Positions 11,001 through 18,785 of a DNA stretch of 64,000 nucleotides are shown piece after piece. Positions within the stretch are counted from its first letter, which is position 1; each line of letters begins with the position of its first letter. Location of the stretch: positions 3,286,001 to 3,350,000 of the forward strand of contig CAVZIK010000006.1 of NCBI GenBank assembly GCA_963775295.1, given 5' to 3'. Under the pieces are notes generated by a model that was given only the letters and a program-made list of their open reading frames with translations, did not search any database and had not been told where the DNA came from. The DNA is from JAMDEO01 sp963775295. Its GTDB lineage: Bacteria; Actinomycetota; Thermoleophilia; RBG-16-64-13. The translations under genes were made by a program, and so were the position numbers.

Positions 11001-13700
11001 CATGAAAAGCAGCGTCAACAACGCCCGCGCCAGCGGACGCAACGCGGATTTGCCCGTCAGTACCAGTTGCGTCGACCACCCCCAGTCGTCAGGCTTGCGC
11101 ACGAACTCGACGGCGGCGGTCAGCAGTGGGGGCACGAACAATGCGCCGGCAACCAGAAACTCCCAGAACCACGAGGGCCCGGGGCCCCACAGCCAGCCCC
11201 CCAATAGCATCAAGAGAAGGGCTGCGGGCACGAGGCTGCGACGCAAGTTGTCAAAGAGCTTCCACATCGACAGCGGGGTGAGCGGATTGGGTCGCCGTTT
11301 TCCCTCCGGTCCCTGCACGCGGGGTAGGAGCCACCCGGCAAGCTGCCAGTCGCCCCTTGTCCACCGGTGCCTCCGGCTGGCTTCCATGGGATAGCTGATG
11401 GGATGCTCTTCAATCAGGTCGACGTCAGTCACCAGGGCCGAGCGGGCGTAGCCGCTCTCCAGGAGATCGTGGCTGAGGATCAGGTTCTCCGGAAAGCGTC
11501 GGTGCACTGCGAGAGCGAACGCCTCTACGTCATAGATGCCCTTGCCAACGAACGAGCCTTCGCCAAAAAGGTCCTGGTAAACGTCGGAGATCTCACGCGT
11601 GTAGGGGTCTATGCCCGCTTCTCCCGCGAACAAGCGAGTGAACCTGGATCCCGTGGTACTCGCGAGACTTATCGAGGCGCGCGGTTGTAGGATCGCATAC
11701 CCCTCGACCACACGGCCTTTCTTCTCGTCGTAAAGAGGTCGATTGAGAGGGTGAGCCATGTTGCCGATGAGCAGGTACGCCGCGTCGCGAGGCAATTGAG
11801 TATCGGTGTCGAGGGTGATGACGTACCTGATCGACCCGAGCACCGACCGATCGCCGACTATGTCGGAAAACGCCGCGTCCGCCCCGGCCGCACTTTCCGA
11901 CCGCGCCTCGAGCAGAAGCGCGTTGAATTGCTCGAGCTTGCCCCGCTTCCGCTCCCAGCCCATCCATACCTCATCGTGAGGGTTCCACACTCGCGGCCGG
12001 TGGAAGAGATAGAAGATGCTCGGGCGTGTATCGCTGTACTTTGCATTGAGCCCTTCGATTCCGGCACGAGCGAGCGCGATCACGCCATCGTCGGTGATTT
12101 GAGTGCGTTCTGCTCCGTCGGGAAAGTCGGTGAGGAGCGCAAAGAACACGTTTGGGTCACGATTACCTAGATAGCGGATTTCGAGAGCTTCCAGGAGATC
12201 GGGTACGTCCGCTTCGCGGCCGATCAAGGTGGGGACGACCACCATCGTTCGATGCGCGGATGGTATGCCCTCTGAAAAGTCGAGTCGAGGCAACGTTCGC
12301 GGGGGCACGGTGAGGGTAATCAGCATGTGAACGATCGGAATGACGAGAGCCGAGGCACCGACGAGACCGACGATCGCAAAGAAGACGATGCGCCCAACGC
12401 CCAGACTCGCCCCACCTATGTAGACAAGAAGGAAAGCGACCGCCAGCCCTGTCAAGAGCGCGATGGGCGCCAGGTAAAGAAGGAGACGGACGGGCCGGGC
12501 CACCCGAGTGGCGCGAATCAGCAGCGGAATCTTTGTGCCCATGGTCTTTTCGAGGGTGCGGCGGCCCTCGTCGATCAGATAATAGCCAATGTGGGCAGAC
12601 CTATCGGAGGTCCCCAGCCGCCCCGCGGAACCCTGCGCGAGCTCCAGAGCCGCCCTGACAACCTGTCGTTCGTTCTTGACACTCCCTCTTGCGAGAGCCT
12701 CAACGGCGTGTCGATACCGATCGCGGGTGGGGAAATCCTGACCGTCGTACGCTCCCGATGGATCAAGCCGCAACAGTTGCTCGACCAGGCTCAGTTCCTC
12801 GACAAATTTCCCCCAGTCCAAAGCCGAGATGAAGCGCAGGCTTCCGACGCTGTTTGCAATGGATATCTGGTCGGCCGCGGCTTCCCTACTCGCGGCTTCC
12901 AAGACCTGCGCAGCGCTCGCGCCCTGTTCGAACAGCCTGTGCTCCAACCAACTCTGAACAAAAGCCAGCGCCGATCCCTGCGCTTGCACCCGTGCGTAGA
13001 AATCCTCCACGAACGGGGCTGTCAGGGGCAGGTCGGCGTCGGCAAACTCGGCGAGGACGTGGATGAGTTGTTTCGCCTCTCCTTCGGCCGCCGCCAACAT
13101 CCGGTCGGCCCAGGCAATAGCCACATCCCGTTCCTCGCGACGACGGGCGATACTCACCCCGACGCGGCGCACGTTTTCGAGCGACGCCAACCGCAGCATG
13201 ATGGGGAATGCCCACAACTCCCCCAGATTCAGCGGTTGAACGCTTTGGTAGGCGGCCACGAATGCGGCGGCGTTATCCCTATCGACACGACCGTCCTGAT
13301 GAGATGTCAGCTCCAGCGCAACGGCGTAGATCCGCGGGAAACCGGCCAAGGGCCCGTTGGTAAGCCTAGGCAACTGTCGGCTGTAGCCTCGGGGCAGGTG
13401 ACGCCGGGCCAGAGCGATCTGTTGCTCGATGAGATAGAAGTTGTCGAGCAACCACGCCTCTGCCGGCAGCACTCGCTCACCCGCCGTGGTCGCCGCTGTC
13501 ACGACATCGTAGGCGATGAAGAGCGCTCGTTCGTTTTCCGTCAGCCGGTGGAGCAGCCTATCCGAGGCCGGGCGGCTGTCGACAGTGTGACTGTTCCCGA
13601 GCTCCACCGCCCGATGCTTCAACTGGTCGGCGCTGAGCAGTTCGGAACGCAGTAACTCAGAATCGAGGTCGGTCGGGAATCGACCTCGCTCTCGTCCCAA
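5037..13700 (-). CDS. Cyclic beta-1,2-glucan synthase homologue (GT84 + GH94), 2887 aa
   Basis: The size and domain order match NdvB/Cgs proteins (about 2800-2900 residues). An N-terminal helical region (1-385) is followed by membrane segments near 390-460 and a GT84-type glycosyltransferase domain containing DTDTQLP near residue 630. More membrane segments lie near 830-1010, then a glucoamylase-like domain (about 1310-1530), two carbohydrate-binding beta-sandwich/linker repeats (about 1580-2330, each with LLSNGHYHV-like or LFNNGLGGF-like openings) and a C-terminal GH94 phosphorylase domain with DWNDGM (putative catalytic Asp near 2553). In characterised homologues the enzyme builds beta-1,2-glucan from UDP-glucose on the inner membrane and controls ring size by phosphorolysis. 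The TTG start at 13700 has no strong Shine-Dalgarno site, so the true start may lie some codons downstream. No glucan exporter (NdvA-like) is in the window. Confidence 0.88.
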   Translation of the reverse strand: MGRERGRFPTDLDSELLRSELLSADQLKHRAVELGNSHTVDSRPASDRLLHRLTENERALFIAYDVVTAATTAGERVLPAEAWLLDNFYLIEQQIALARRHLPRGYSRQLPRLTNGPLAGFPRIYAVALELTSHQDGRVDRDNAAAFVAAYQSVQPLNLGELWAFPIMLRLASLENVRRVGVSIARRREERDVAIAWADRMLAAAEGEAKQLIHVLAEFADADLPLTAPFVEDFYARVQAQGSALAFVQSWLEHRLFEQGASAAQVLEAASREAAADQISIANSVGSLRFISALDWGKFVEELSLVEQLLRLDPSGAYDGQDFPTRDRYRHAVEALARGSVKNERQVVRAALELAQGSAGRLGTSDRSAHIGYYLIDEGRRTLEKTMGTKIPLLIRATRVARPVRLLLYLAPIALLTGLAVAFLLVYIGGASLGVGRIVFFAIVGLVGASALVIPIVHMLITLTVPPRTLPRLDFSEGIPSAHRTMVVVPTLIGREADVPDLLEALEIRYLGNRDPNVFFALLTDFPDGAERTQITDDGVIALARAGIEGLNAKYSDTRPSIFYLFHRPRVWNPHDEVWMGWERKRGKLEQFNALLLEARSESAAGADAAFSDIVGDRSVLGSIRYVITLDTDTQLPRDAAYLLIGNMAHPLNRPLYDEKKGRVVEGYAILQPRASISLASTTGSRFTRLFAGEAGIDPYTREISDVYQDLFGEGSFVGKGIYDVEAFALAVHRRFPENLILSHDLLESGYARSALVTDVDLIEEHPISYPMEASRRHRWTRGDWQLAGWLLPRVQGPEGKRRPNPLTPLSMWKLFDNLRRSLVPAALLLMLLGGWLWGPGPSWFWEFLVAGALFVPPLLTAAVEFVRKPDDWGWSTQLVLTGKSALRPLARALLTLLFMPYDASVYLDAILRSGAKMLFTRRGLLLWQMPSYSRRNARRTPMGFLVEMWIAPALAVVLALVLAFVPDIRSADWPFVAPLLAMWLVSPVVGWWISAPLRPIALSLSAQQQTLLRGLSRRTWRYFADFVGPEHNWLPPDNFQEYPSPAVAPRTSPTNIGMGLLANLAAHDFGYISTGEFLRRTDRALSAMEKLERFRGHFYNWYDTHTLRPLYPQYISTVDSGNLAASLLTLRVGLDELRQQPVLGDRTFQGLEDTLEAMISKMPSPMAPEVKKRIEFVQGTLRSLTGDGNNLAAAQASLPELCRATKQLAAEPPSVVDDGDFQYWARALNRQCRRFRDELIALVPEPRHGGGIPTLEEVAAGEGVPDGSRRSARGAPLAKERLGVIDDLIVRCHELSAMDFHFLYDPTRGLLSIGYDIGERRRDPSWYDLLASEARLTSFLLIAEGQVPQKHWFALGRLLTSLGGDVSLISWSGSMFEYLLPRLFLPSYENTLLEQACRAAVSRQIEYGRQRHVPWGISESCYNAVDMNQVYQYRAFGVPGLGFKRGLAEDLVIAPYATALALTVLPRDACRNLQTLAAAGFLGDYGLYEAVDYTTSRLLPGKDHAVVRCFMAHHQGMSLLAFAHALLDRPMQRRFLSDPLVRTSDLLMQERVPKYMDTVQPHTTEATEAGRVVATEGGAIHRVLTDPNTPLPEVHLLSNGHYHVMATHAGGGYSRWNDLAVTRWREDATCDGYGTFIYVRDLKTGSFWSTAYQPTRTTAQRYEAIFVQARAEYRRVDHSIEAHTEISVSPEDDVEIRRVTLTNLSDDAREIEVTSYAEVVMAPLNADLAHRAFSNLFVETEILPNHRAILCKRRPRTPEEETPWMFHLLVMPEVVNGETSYETDRSRFIGRGRTVADPAAFDEGNGSAALSNTEGPVLDPIVAIRTSATLSPDESVILQIISGVAQTRETALALLEKYRDRHFVERAFEMAWFESQEVLRLLNITEADAQLYGRLATSVIHGSALRRAAPSIIARNQLGQSGLWRFGISGDLPIVLVRIGDLSRIELVKQALQAHTYWRIKGLAADLVILNEDFSGYRAVLHDEIIGLINAGTEAQFIDKPGGVFVRRTEELSEEDRVLFQTVARVVLTGTAETLAEQVQRRVPAERLPAALMPSRQAPIEAVEPLGDRDSLFNNGLGGFTEDGREYVVSLEPGQTTPAPWSNVIASPHMGTVVTESGGTYTWVENAHESRLTTFHNDPVSDSSGEAFYIRDEETGVFWSPTPLPAPGRSGYVCRHGFGYTVFEHLESGISSELTTYVAMDAPAKIVTVKFRNRSGRPRRLSLTGYWELVLGEWRHANLMHIVTEKDPHTGAVFARNPYARHRSGQFVFAQASELRRTVTGNRAEFIGRNGSLLDPAAMHRVQLSGKTGAGLDPCAAIQTPFELDDGQEREIVFVIGVAKSRDEAQRLMLQFGGPAGAREALEKVWAHWNRALGAVYLETPDRALDVLVNGWLVYQTLSCRFWARSGYYQSGGAYGFRDQLQDVMALIHATPWLAREHLLRSADRQFREGDVQHWWHPPGGQGVRSHSSDDYLWLPYATCRYVKATGDTGVLDEQVHFLEGRELNPEEEAYYDQPQRSSDATTLYEHCVRSIKHGLRFGRHGLPLMGSGDWNDGMNLVGREGKGESVWLAWFLCENLSLFADLARDRRDDEMVRLCTGQAEELRANIEAHAWDGGWYRRAYFDDGTPLGSSTNDECRIDSISQSWAVISGAGDTLRARQAMAAVDRLLVNRDAALIKLLDPPFDTSSLEPGYIKGYVPGVRENGGQYTHAGIWAAMAFAMMGDARQAWELFSLLNPIHHGASLEDSQLYKVEPYVMSADIYAAAPHTGRGGWTWYTGAAGWMYRLAVETLMGLHLEVDKLRLEPLIPEEWESCKIHYRYRDTFYHIIIRRTGREPASSESEGGRMEPARVKRIGLDGIDLEQGGPLKGMVPLVDDRRDHNVEVELG

Positions 13701-13785
13701 GGATCCGAGTTTCTTGGATGCTATGGTCTACACCTTTTTTCTAGGCCGAGGTACCAGTGCACCGCACGGACACGGTAGGGGCGTT

Positions 13786-14028
13786 CTAGGGGCGAGGCGC
13801 GGTGTCATCCGGCCGGTAGTCGCGAGCCGGAGCGTCGTCCTGGCGCCGGCGATCTCGCGAGGACCTCTGGGTAAACCAGAGAATGAGAGTTATGATCAGG
13901 CCGAGGATCCCGACAAGAAACACGATCAGTCCCGCCAACTGGACGTTGAAGCCGGACACGTGCCAGGAGACCGCCCAGCGAAGGATGGCTCCCACGGCTA
14001 TGAGGAATATGCTGCTACCGATATACAT
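13786..14028 (-). CDS. DUF6458-family small membrane protein
   Basis: This 80-residue protein begins MYIGSSIFLIAVGAILRWAV and then WHVSG. The first hydrophobic segment covers about residues 4-20 and a second about 31-51 (LAGLIVFLVGILGLIITLIL), followed by an Arg/Asp-rich cytoplasmic tail. The GSSIFLIAVGAILR and VSWHVSG signatures match DUF6458, a family of two-helix proteins I associate with actinobacteria. The function is unknown. It lies 85 bp upstream of, and in the same direction as, the glucan-synthase gene. Confidence 0.85.
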   Translation of the reverse strand: MYIGSSIFLIAVGAILRWAVSWHVSGFNVQLAGLIVFLVGILGLIITLILWFTQRSSRDRRRQDDAPARDYRPDDTAPRP

Positions 14029-14404
14029 GCCGAAGCCCCCGTGTTGTTGAGTTTCGCGGAAAGGAGAAAGGCCCGCTCACGGGTAGGCCTTGGCTAGGCC
14101 GAGCCCACGAGCCCTCGTGCATCGTCATCGCCATCGTCATCGTCTGCTGGCCGGTCGCCTTCATCGGAAGCGTATCCGTACCCGCACCATCATAGTCCGT
14201 GGTGCTGGTTTCTGTTCTTCCCCTTGTGGGCCGGCGGCAAACTGAAAGACTTCCCGGCTCCCCCACTAGACGAACTCTCGCCCATCAGCCGTGACCCTGG
14301 CGCGAACGGTTTGCGCTCGTGCGATAACAGGTACTCCATAGAGGGACGCCGCGGAGGAAGCGGGGCGAGCGCTACGTGACACGACCATCTCGGGGGGCTT
14401 AATC
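14029..14404. other. Divergent intergenic region with short tandem motif
   Basis: About 375 bp between divergent small membrane-protein genes. It must hold promoters for both. GTTT, 17 bp, then GGTAC near 14309-14333 resembles a stress-sigma site, but weakly. CATCGTCATCGCCATCGTCATCGTC-like hexamer repeats lie near 14120-14143. No gene was seen. Confidence 0.35.
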
Positions 14405-14674
14405 ATGGGTATTCTGGCTTGGATCATCTTCGGAGGCCTCGCGGGCTTGGTAGCCGGCTTCCTTACAGGCGGTGGTGGCGGCATCATCTATAACATCATC
14501 GTGGGCATCGTGGGAGCGCTGTTGGGCGGGTTCATCATGAACGCGTTCGGGAGCGCAGGCGTGACAGGATGGAACTGGCGTAGTTTCGGGGTGGCGGTCC
14601 TCGGGGCGGTAGTGCTCCTGATCATCCTGGGGTTTGTTCGAGGCAGAGGAAGAGTCCGAGGTCGACGCCTCTGA
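14405..14674 (+). CDS. GlsB/YeaQ/YmgE-family (transglycosylase-associated) membrane protein
   Basis: This 89-residue protein begins MGILAWIIFGGLAGLVAGFL, then a Gly-rich turn (TGGGGGII), a second helix IIVGIVGALLGGFIMNAFG and a third near residues 61-78, ending in a basic RGRGRVRGRRL tail. This three-helix pattern defines the family, often linked to envelope or general stress. GGGGGG seven bases before the ATG fixes the start. It is divergent from DUF6458 and convergent with the diacylglycerol-kinase-like gene. Confidence 0.85.
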   Translation: MGILAWIIFGGLAGLVAGFLTGGGGGIIYNIIVGIVGALLGGFIMNAFGSAGVTGWNWRSFGVAVLGAVVLLIILGFVRGRGRVRGRRL

Positions 14675-14696
14675 TCGTTGCGCACCTTTCCGAAGT

Positions 14697-15644
14697 CTAG
14701 CCGTTGGCGGCGGCCCGGCGCGATTCGGGCGTCGCCGGCACACACACGGTGATGGAGGCTGGATGCACGGCCACCCGCAGCCTTCTCACCGGTTTGCGTG
14801 GATCCCCATCGAGTTCGTAGAGGAAAGGCTCAGCGAACCGGATCTCGAAGCGCTTCCCTCGCGCCACGTTTACGAAGGGTGAGTCCTCGGCATTCCCCAG
14901 AACAACTCGGCTCACGGTTCGGGTCCATTGAAGGGGGTTCTTGGCAGTAACCACCGCCAAATCCAGTATGCCGTCGTCCGGTTCCGCCCCTTCAAACGCC
15001 TCGATGCCACCGAGCAGCTTGCCTACATTCGCCATTAGCACGCAGGATAATTCGCCCTGGAAGAAGCGCTGACCGTCAACTGCGATCCTGGCGCCTACCG
15101 TGGGCGTGTTGAGGTTCAGCGCACCCGACCAGATGTAGGCAGCGGGTCCGATCCGGCCTTTGAGCCCCCGATCGGTGTCTCGCAACATGAGCGCATCGAA
15201 CCCGGCTCCGGCGATGACGGCAAAGTGCTCGCCGTTCACTGAGCCAGTGTCCAGCGGCCTGCGCACACCGTGCAGCGCGATCTCTACCGCCTTGTGCAGA
15301 TCCGTGGGGATACCCAGGTTGCCGGCCAGAAGGTTGCCTGTTCCCGCGGGCATTATTGCGATCGTGGCGCCGGTGTGGGCTAGAGCATGGATGCAGCGTT
15401 GCAGCGTGCCATCGCCACCCCAGATGAAGATGAGGTCGGCGCCTTCTTGCCTGGCCCGTCGAGCGCGCTCCGAGGCGGCACGGATATCGCTCACCTCGTA
15501 CCAGGCTGGGTCCGTCACTCCTTCGGCAGCCAGAGCATCACGAAGTTCCTGCAGCCCTCCACCGAGCGTGCAGCGGCTGTGAGCAACCACCGCGATATTT
15601 TCGGTAATGTCCGTCTTTCCGGTTGTCACCACCAGGCACCTCAC
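14697..15644 (-). CDS. Diacylglycerol/lipid kinase family protein (YegS/DgkB-like)
   Basis: This protein of up to 315 residues has the DAGK catalytic signature. It shows a nucleotide-binding WGGDGTLQ loop around residue 95, PAGTGNLLAGNLGIP just after it, and a C-terminal beta-sandwich lobe with DGILDLAVV and ELDGDP. The family phosphorylates diacylglycerol or other lipid alcohols using ATP at the membrane. The ORF opens with GTG at 15644. A second GTG five codons in, with GTGAGG six bases upstream, is an equally good start. It neighbours a phospholipase-D-like gene, which fits a lipid-remodelling role. Confidence 0.85.
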   Translation of the reverse strand: MRCLVVTTGKTDITENIAVVAHSRCTLGGGLQELRDALAAEGVTDPAWYEVSDIRAASERARRARQEGADLIFIWGGDGTLQRCIHALAHTGATIAIMPAGTGNLLAGNLGIPTDLHKAVEIALHGVRRPLDTGSVNGEHFAVIAGAGFDALMLRDTDRGLKGRIGPAAYIWSGALNLNTPTVGARIAVDGQRFFQGELSCVLMANVGKLLGGIEAFEGAEPDDGILDLAVVTAKNPLQWTRTVSRVVLGNAEDSPFVNVARGKRFEIRFAEPFLYELDGDPRKPVRRLRVAVHPASITVCVPATPESRRAAANG

Positions 15645-15811
15645 ACGAGGCGGACCGCAATGGCCGCCAAGTCGCCGCGGAAGCCCTTTCGAACTTTGGG
15701 CTTAGGACTCAATCTCTCCAGTCCCTTCGAGACAAAGAGGCCATCATTGGGCCTCAACGCCTCTACGGTAACACCGTTGTCGATAGTTCTGCACAAATCC
15801 CGCGTCCGCCT

Positions 15812-17278
15812 TCATCCGTCTAGGACGAGGCCCTGAAGCGGACCGAACAGCCGTTCCGAACGCCGGGATACGTGAGGCAGCTTCAAGAGCCTATGTGTCA
15901 TCGGTTCGCCCGCCGCGAGCCGCCGCCGCTGTTCGTCGGCCCTGGGCTTCCACAAGTCTTCAATAACCGTCGTCGGATCGCCGGAGACATCGGCCACCGG
16001 CAACTCCAGGTGCTCGGCCCACAGTCGCTCGCGCGTGGTTTTCGCAACCTCGGGGTCGTAAACGACCAGGTTGACCTCGGTGTCGTTGAAGAGACTGTGG
16101 TCGTTAAGGTTGGCGGATCCAACGGTGAGCCATCGATCGTCGATGATCGCGAGCTTCGCGTGCACGTAGACTGGGCGCGACTTCGAGCCGTTATGCGAGT
16201 AGACGGTGGAGGCGAAGAGACGGTCGTGGTGGTCCGCCTCTATCAATGAACCCAGTTGACCCCTAGTGTCGTCCGTGCCGGTGGCCGCCCTGGCGGGAAG
16301 GAGCATGAGCAGCCGAAAATCGTCTCCGGGAGGAGCGAGCAACTTCTGCCGAAGGACCTCCACGATCTCCGGAGACCAAAGGAATTGGTTCTCGATGTAG
16401 ATCAGACGCTTGGCCGACGACAGAGCCTGTCGATAGGCTTCAAGAACGCGAAAGACTCCCCTAGGCACCGGGCGGTAGAGGCCTTCCGGAATGGTTGCGA
16501 TCACCTGAACGTCGTGAGTGCCGGTTCTCTCGCCCGGCCGCACCGGGGGCAGACGCTCGCCCGAGACCCCTTCCCAGCGTAAGCGGAAATGCGCGGCCAC
16601 ATCCGCTGCTGCCGGCCCGCGCAGCTCGGCGGCCATATCATGCCAACCGACTCCGTCCCTCAGCGCATGCTCATTCGAATCGAAGCGGTCTCCGTTGAGA
16701 CACGTGTAGTCGAGCCCACCAACGTAAGCGACCTGGTCATCGACGACGAGGATCTTCTCGTGGTGGGCGTGCATCGGGCGCTGACGATGATCCAAGAGGC
16801 AATGCACACGTGTCCCCCTCATGAGCTCGTCGCGGGTACGTTTGATGTCTATGCGTCCAATGGCCGACCAAGGGACCGGGGGGCCAGACCAAAGGAGAAC
16901 CCGGACATCGACGCGAGCGGCGAGTTCGGCCAGCAGTTCCCGTATCGAAGGTTCGTCCTGCGACAAACCGCCTGAGTCGTCGCGGACCAAGCGAAAATCC
17001 GGGCTGAGAAACCAGTTTGCGATATAGACGTGTGACCTCGCCTCCATCATGGCGCGCTGCATCGCCGGGAAGGCTTCACCCCCATCGATGAGGACCCTGA
17101 CCCTGTTGCCTTCGCGCACCGGGGGATCTCCGCCCACCCGAAGGCCGTGCGGGGCGGATTCCACGATCCTCTGCCAACCCACCTTACGCAGGCGTCGCAA
17201 GTGGTGGCTCTTTACGGCGCTTTCGACAGCTTCACCAGCTACGCGGTCGGCGCGGTCGATGGCGTTCGAGATTCCCAT
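15812..17278 (-). CDS. Phospholipase D / cardiolipin-synthase-like protein
   Basis: The protein has 488 residues and two complete HKD motifs: His173-x-Lys175-x4-Asp180 (HHEKILVVDD) and His373-x-Lys375-x4-Asp380 (VHAKLAIIDD), each followed by the usual GG/GSAN segment. There is no N-terminal membrane anchor, unlike bacterial ClsA; the first 45 residues are helical and basic. Members transfer phosphatidyl groups (phospholipase D, cardiolipin synthase). Phospholipid is the expected substrate but is not proven. The gene follows PRC-barrel and small membrane-protein genes and precedes the lipid-kinase-like gene. Confidence 0.85.
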   Translation of the reverse strand: MGISNAIDRADRVAGEAVESAVKSHHLRRLRKVGWQRIVESAPHGLRVGGDPPVREGNRVRVLIDGGEAFPAMQRAMMEARSHVYIANWFLSPDFRLVRDDSGGLSQDEPSIRELLAELAARVDVRVLLWSGPPVPWSAIGRIDIKRTRDELMRGTRVHCLLDHRQRPMHAHHEKILVVDDQVAYVGGLDYTCLNGDRFDSNEHALRDGVGWHDMAAELRGPAAADVAAHFRLRWEGVSGERLPPVRPGERTGTHDVQVIATIPEGLYRPVPRGVFRVLEAYRQALSSAKRLIYIENQFLWSPEIVEVLRQKLLAPPGDDFRLLMLLPARAATGTDDTRGQLGSLIEADHHDRLFASTVYSHNGSKSRPVYVHAKLAIIDDRWLTVGSANLNDHSLFNDTEVNLVVYDPEVAKTTRERLWAEHLELPVADVSGDPTTVIEDLWKPRADEQRRRLAAGEPMTHRLLKLPHVSRRSERLFGPLQGLVLDG

Positions 17279-17423
17279 GGTTCACCACTATCCATCCTCG
17301 CCCCGCGGACTCCGCAGGACGCTCGGGACTTCGCTAAGCCACCAGCCACGCGATGAGGAAGGTGGCGTTGGGGGAGTGGTCGGACGCAGGCACGGGCGGC
17401 GGGGCCCAAGGATTGAAAGTCCA

Positions 17424-17440
17424 CGCCACCGGAGGTGGCG
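17424..17440 (-). terminator. Candidate terminator after the PRC-barrel gene
   Basis: The perfect stem CGCCACC-GGA-GGTGGCG lies 30 bp past the PRC-barrel stop on the reverse strand and is followed by TGGACTTTC. The U-tract is poor, so efficiency is uncertain. Confidence 0.4.
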
Positions 17441-17469
17441 ACTGCAGGGAAGACCGCAGAGTCCTCGAT

Positions 17470-17994
17470 CTACTCACCTTCTTTGAGAGCCTCCTTCAGG
17501 TCCTTGAGCGTGTCTGCCGCTTCGGGCGCGACGAAGGCAACGTCTTTGCCCGCCTCAAAACTCGCGGGCGTAGGAAGAAACGAACGCGAGCGCCGTTTCT
17601 GGCCGGTGCCGCCAGAGAGCTCGTAACCCAAGATCCTTCCGCTCTTCTCGTCGAAGTAGAAGGCCTCGAACTTGCCAAGATCCCGTCCATCGGTGGTGCG
17701 GACGTGAACTCCTTCGAACACGTTGTCGCGATCGAACACGTCCTTCATGTCCGGGACGTCCGTGGCCTTCACCACGCTGGTCTTCGAATCAATGACGAGG
17801 ACGTCATCGCCCACACTGAGAACAGCAGGCCAACGCACGACCTGGGCGCTGCTGAACCAGCCCTTCTCATCGACCAGAATCCCCAAGACTTGGCTGCCCT
17901 TTTGGTCGACGACCAAGTCCTCGACCCTCCCTACCTTCTCCCCCGCGTCCCGGGTCACCAACGGGCGATGGATGAGTTCACTTGCCTTCAACAT
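17470..17994 (-). CDS. PRC-barrel domain protein
   Basis: This 174-residue soluble protein has two PRC-barrel-like modules: residues 1-75 (ELIHRPLVTRDAGEKVGRVE, then VLGILVDEKGWF) and about 80-130 (VFEGVHVRTTDGRDLGKFEA, then RILGYELSGG). It ends in an acidic helical tail. PRC barrels occur in photosynthetic reaction-centre H subunits, RimM and many stress proteins. Single-domain actinobacterial members are common and poorly understood. The gene sits 19 bp after the 36-residue membrane-peptide gene and is probably co-transcribed with it. Confidence 0.8.
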   Translation of the reverse strand: MLKASELIHRPLVTRDAGEKVGRVEDLVVDQKGSQVLGILVDEKGWFSSAQVVRWPAVLSVGDDVLVIDSKTSVVKATDVPDMKDVFDRDNVFEGVHVRTTDGRDLGKFEAFYFDEKSGRILGYELSGGTGQKRRSRSFLPTPASFEAGKDVAFVAPEAADTLKDLKEALKEGE

Positions 17995-18013
17995 GACATC
18001 GTGCCTCCTGCGA

Positions 18014-18124
18014 TCAGATCAGACCTTGCCAGAAGAGGAACACAACCACCACAACAACCACGACGATCACCGCGGCAAGCGCCCACCACATCGCTTGCCC
18101 TCGGCGGTTGTTCATCCTCGGCAT
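18014..18124 (-). CDS. 36-aa single-pass membrane peptide
   Basis: The translation is a basic head (MPRMNNRRGQ) followed by one long helix, AMWWALAAVIVVVVVVVVFL, and FWQGLI. The ATG at 18124 is chosen because GAGG lies about five bases upstream; longer in-frame extensions have no signal. It is flanked at close spacing by the DUF1328 and PRC-barrel genes on the same strand, which suggests a small stress/envelope operon. Function unknown. Confidence 0.6.
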   Translation of the reverse strand: MPRMNNRRGQAMWWALAAVIVVVVVVVVFLFWQGLI

Positions 18125-18176
18125 GCCTGCCTCACTTTCCCCTAGCGCAATCAGCCGTGTTTTCGCTCGTCGAGCG

Positions 18177-18344
18177 CTAGCGGCCCCGTCTTCTCCAGCC
18201 AAAGATAAGCGAGAGGACAAAGAGGACCAGGAAGACGACGAACAGGACTATCGCGATGGTCGTCGCACCTGCTGCAATGTTGCCAAAGCCGAAAACCGCC
18301 GCCACGATGGCGACGACCAGGAACACAAAGGCCCACCACAACAT
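18177..18344 (-). CDS. DUF1328 (YtjA-like) small membrane protein
   Basis: This 55-residue protein begins MLWWAFVFLVVAIVAAVFGF, followed by GNIAAGATTIA and a second helix, ending in GWRRRGR. The LWWA start, the FGFGNIAAGA junction and the basic end are diagnostic of DUF1328/YtjA. AGAGGG lies five bases before the ATG. These proteins are two-helix membrane components of unknown function. This is the first gene of a likely operon running leftwards through the PRC-barrel gene. Confidence 0.8.
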   Translation of the reverse strand: MLWWAFVFLVVAIVAAVFGFGNIAAGATTIAIVLFVVFLVLFVLSLIFGWRRRGR

Positions 18345-18785
18345 GAATGCCCTCTCTTTCGCGAAGTGCTCACTCTTTTGTCAGGTCCCCTCGACTTGCC
18401 CGGTCCAAACTCGAGCCCATTGAGTGGGCTTGTTCTCGCCGGCGGGAAGAACGACTCTGTGCTGTCAGGACACGATCGCCGCGGACGATTATTGGCAGCC
18501 ATGGTTTCGCTTTTCAGCAGCCTGCCGGACGAAAGATGTTAAAACTGAGGCCTTGCGAACGGTCGATCCTCGTAGATGGCCGTCCGGCTGAAAGAGTCAT
18601 CCAGCGTGAGTTTGCTCTCCTCGTTGTTGTCGAAGGTTCAGGTGATGCCGATCCTCCGTCTCAGCCCACCCGAGATTGAAGTGCGTCGCCGCCCGTTGGC
18701 GGGCCAGATGGTCCCGGCCATTGGTGAGCGAGACACCACCGACTATGAAACCCCGGCGCGCGGACAGGTCTCCGACATGTCGCTT
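18345..18785. other. Intergenic region
   Basis: About 440 bp between DUF1328 and the GH94 stop. A small hairpin (AGCCCA-TTGAG-TGGGCT) lies near 18414-18430. A 77-residue forward frame at 18576-18809 lacks a ribosome-binding site and overlaps the GH94 end, so I do not call it. Nothing else was recognised. Confidence 0.35.

Noticed and set aside
12327..13655. 442-residue open frame on the forward strand
   Set aside because: Entirely antisense to the glucan-synthase N-terminus; composition and lack of motifs indicate a GC-driven shadow frame.
14115..14145. CATCGT/CATCGC hexamer repeats as a possible minisatellite or CRISPR-like array
   Set aside because: Only about four imperfect units with no spacers; low-complexity sequence only.
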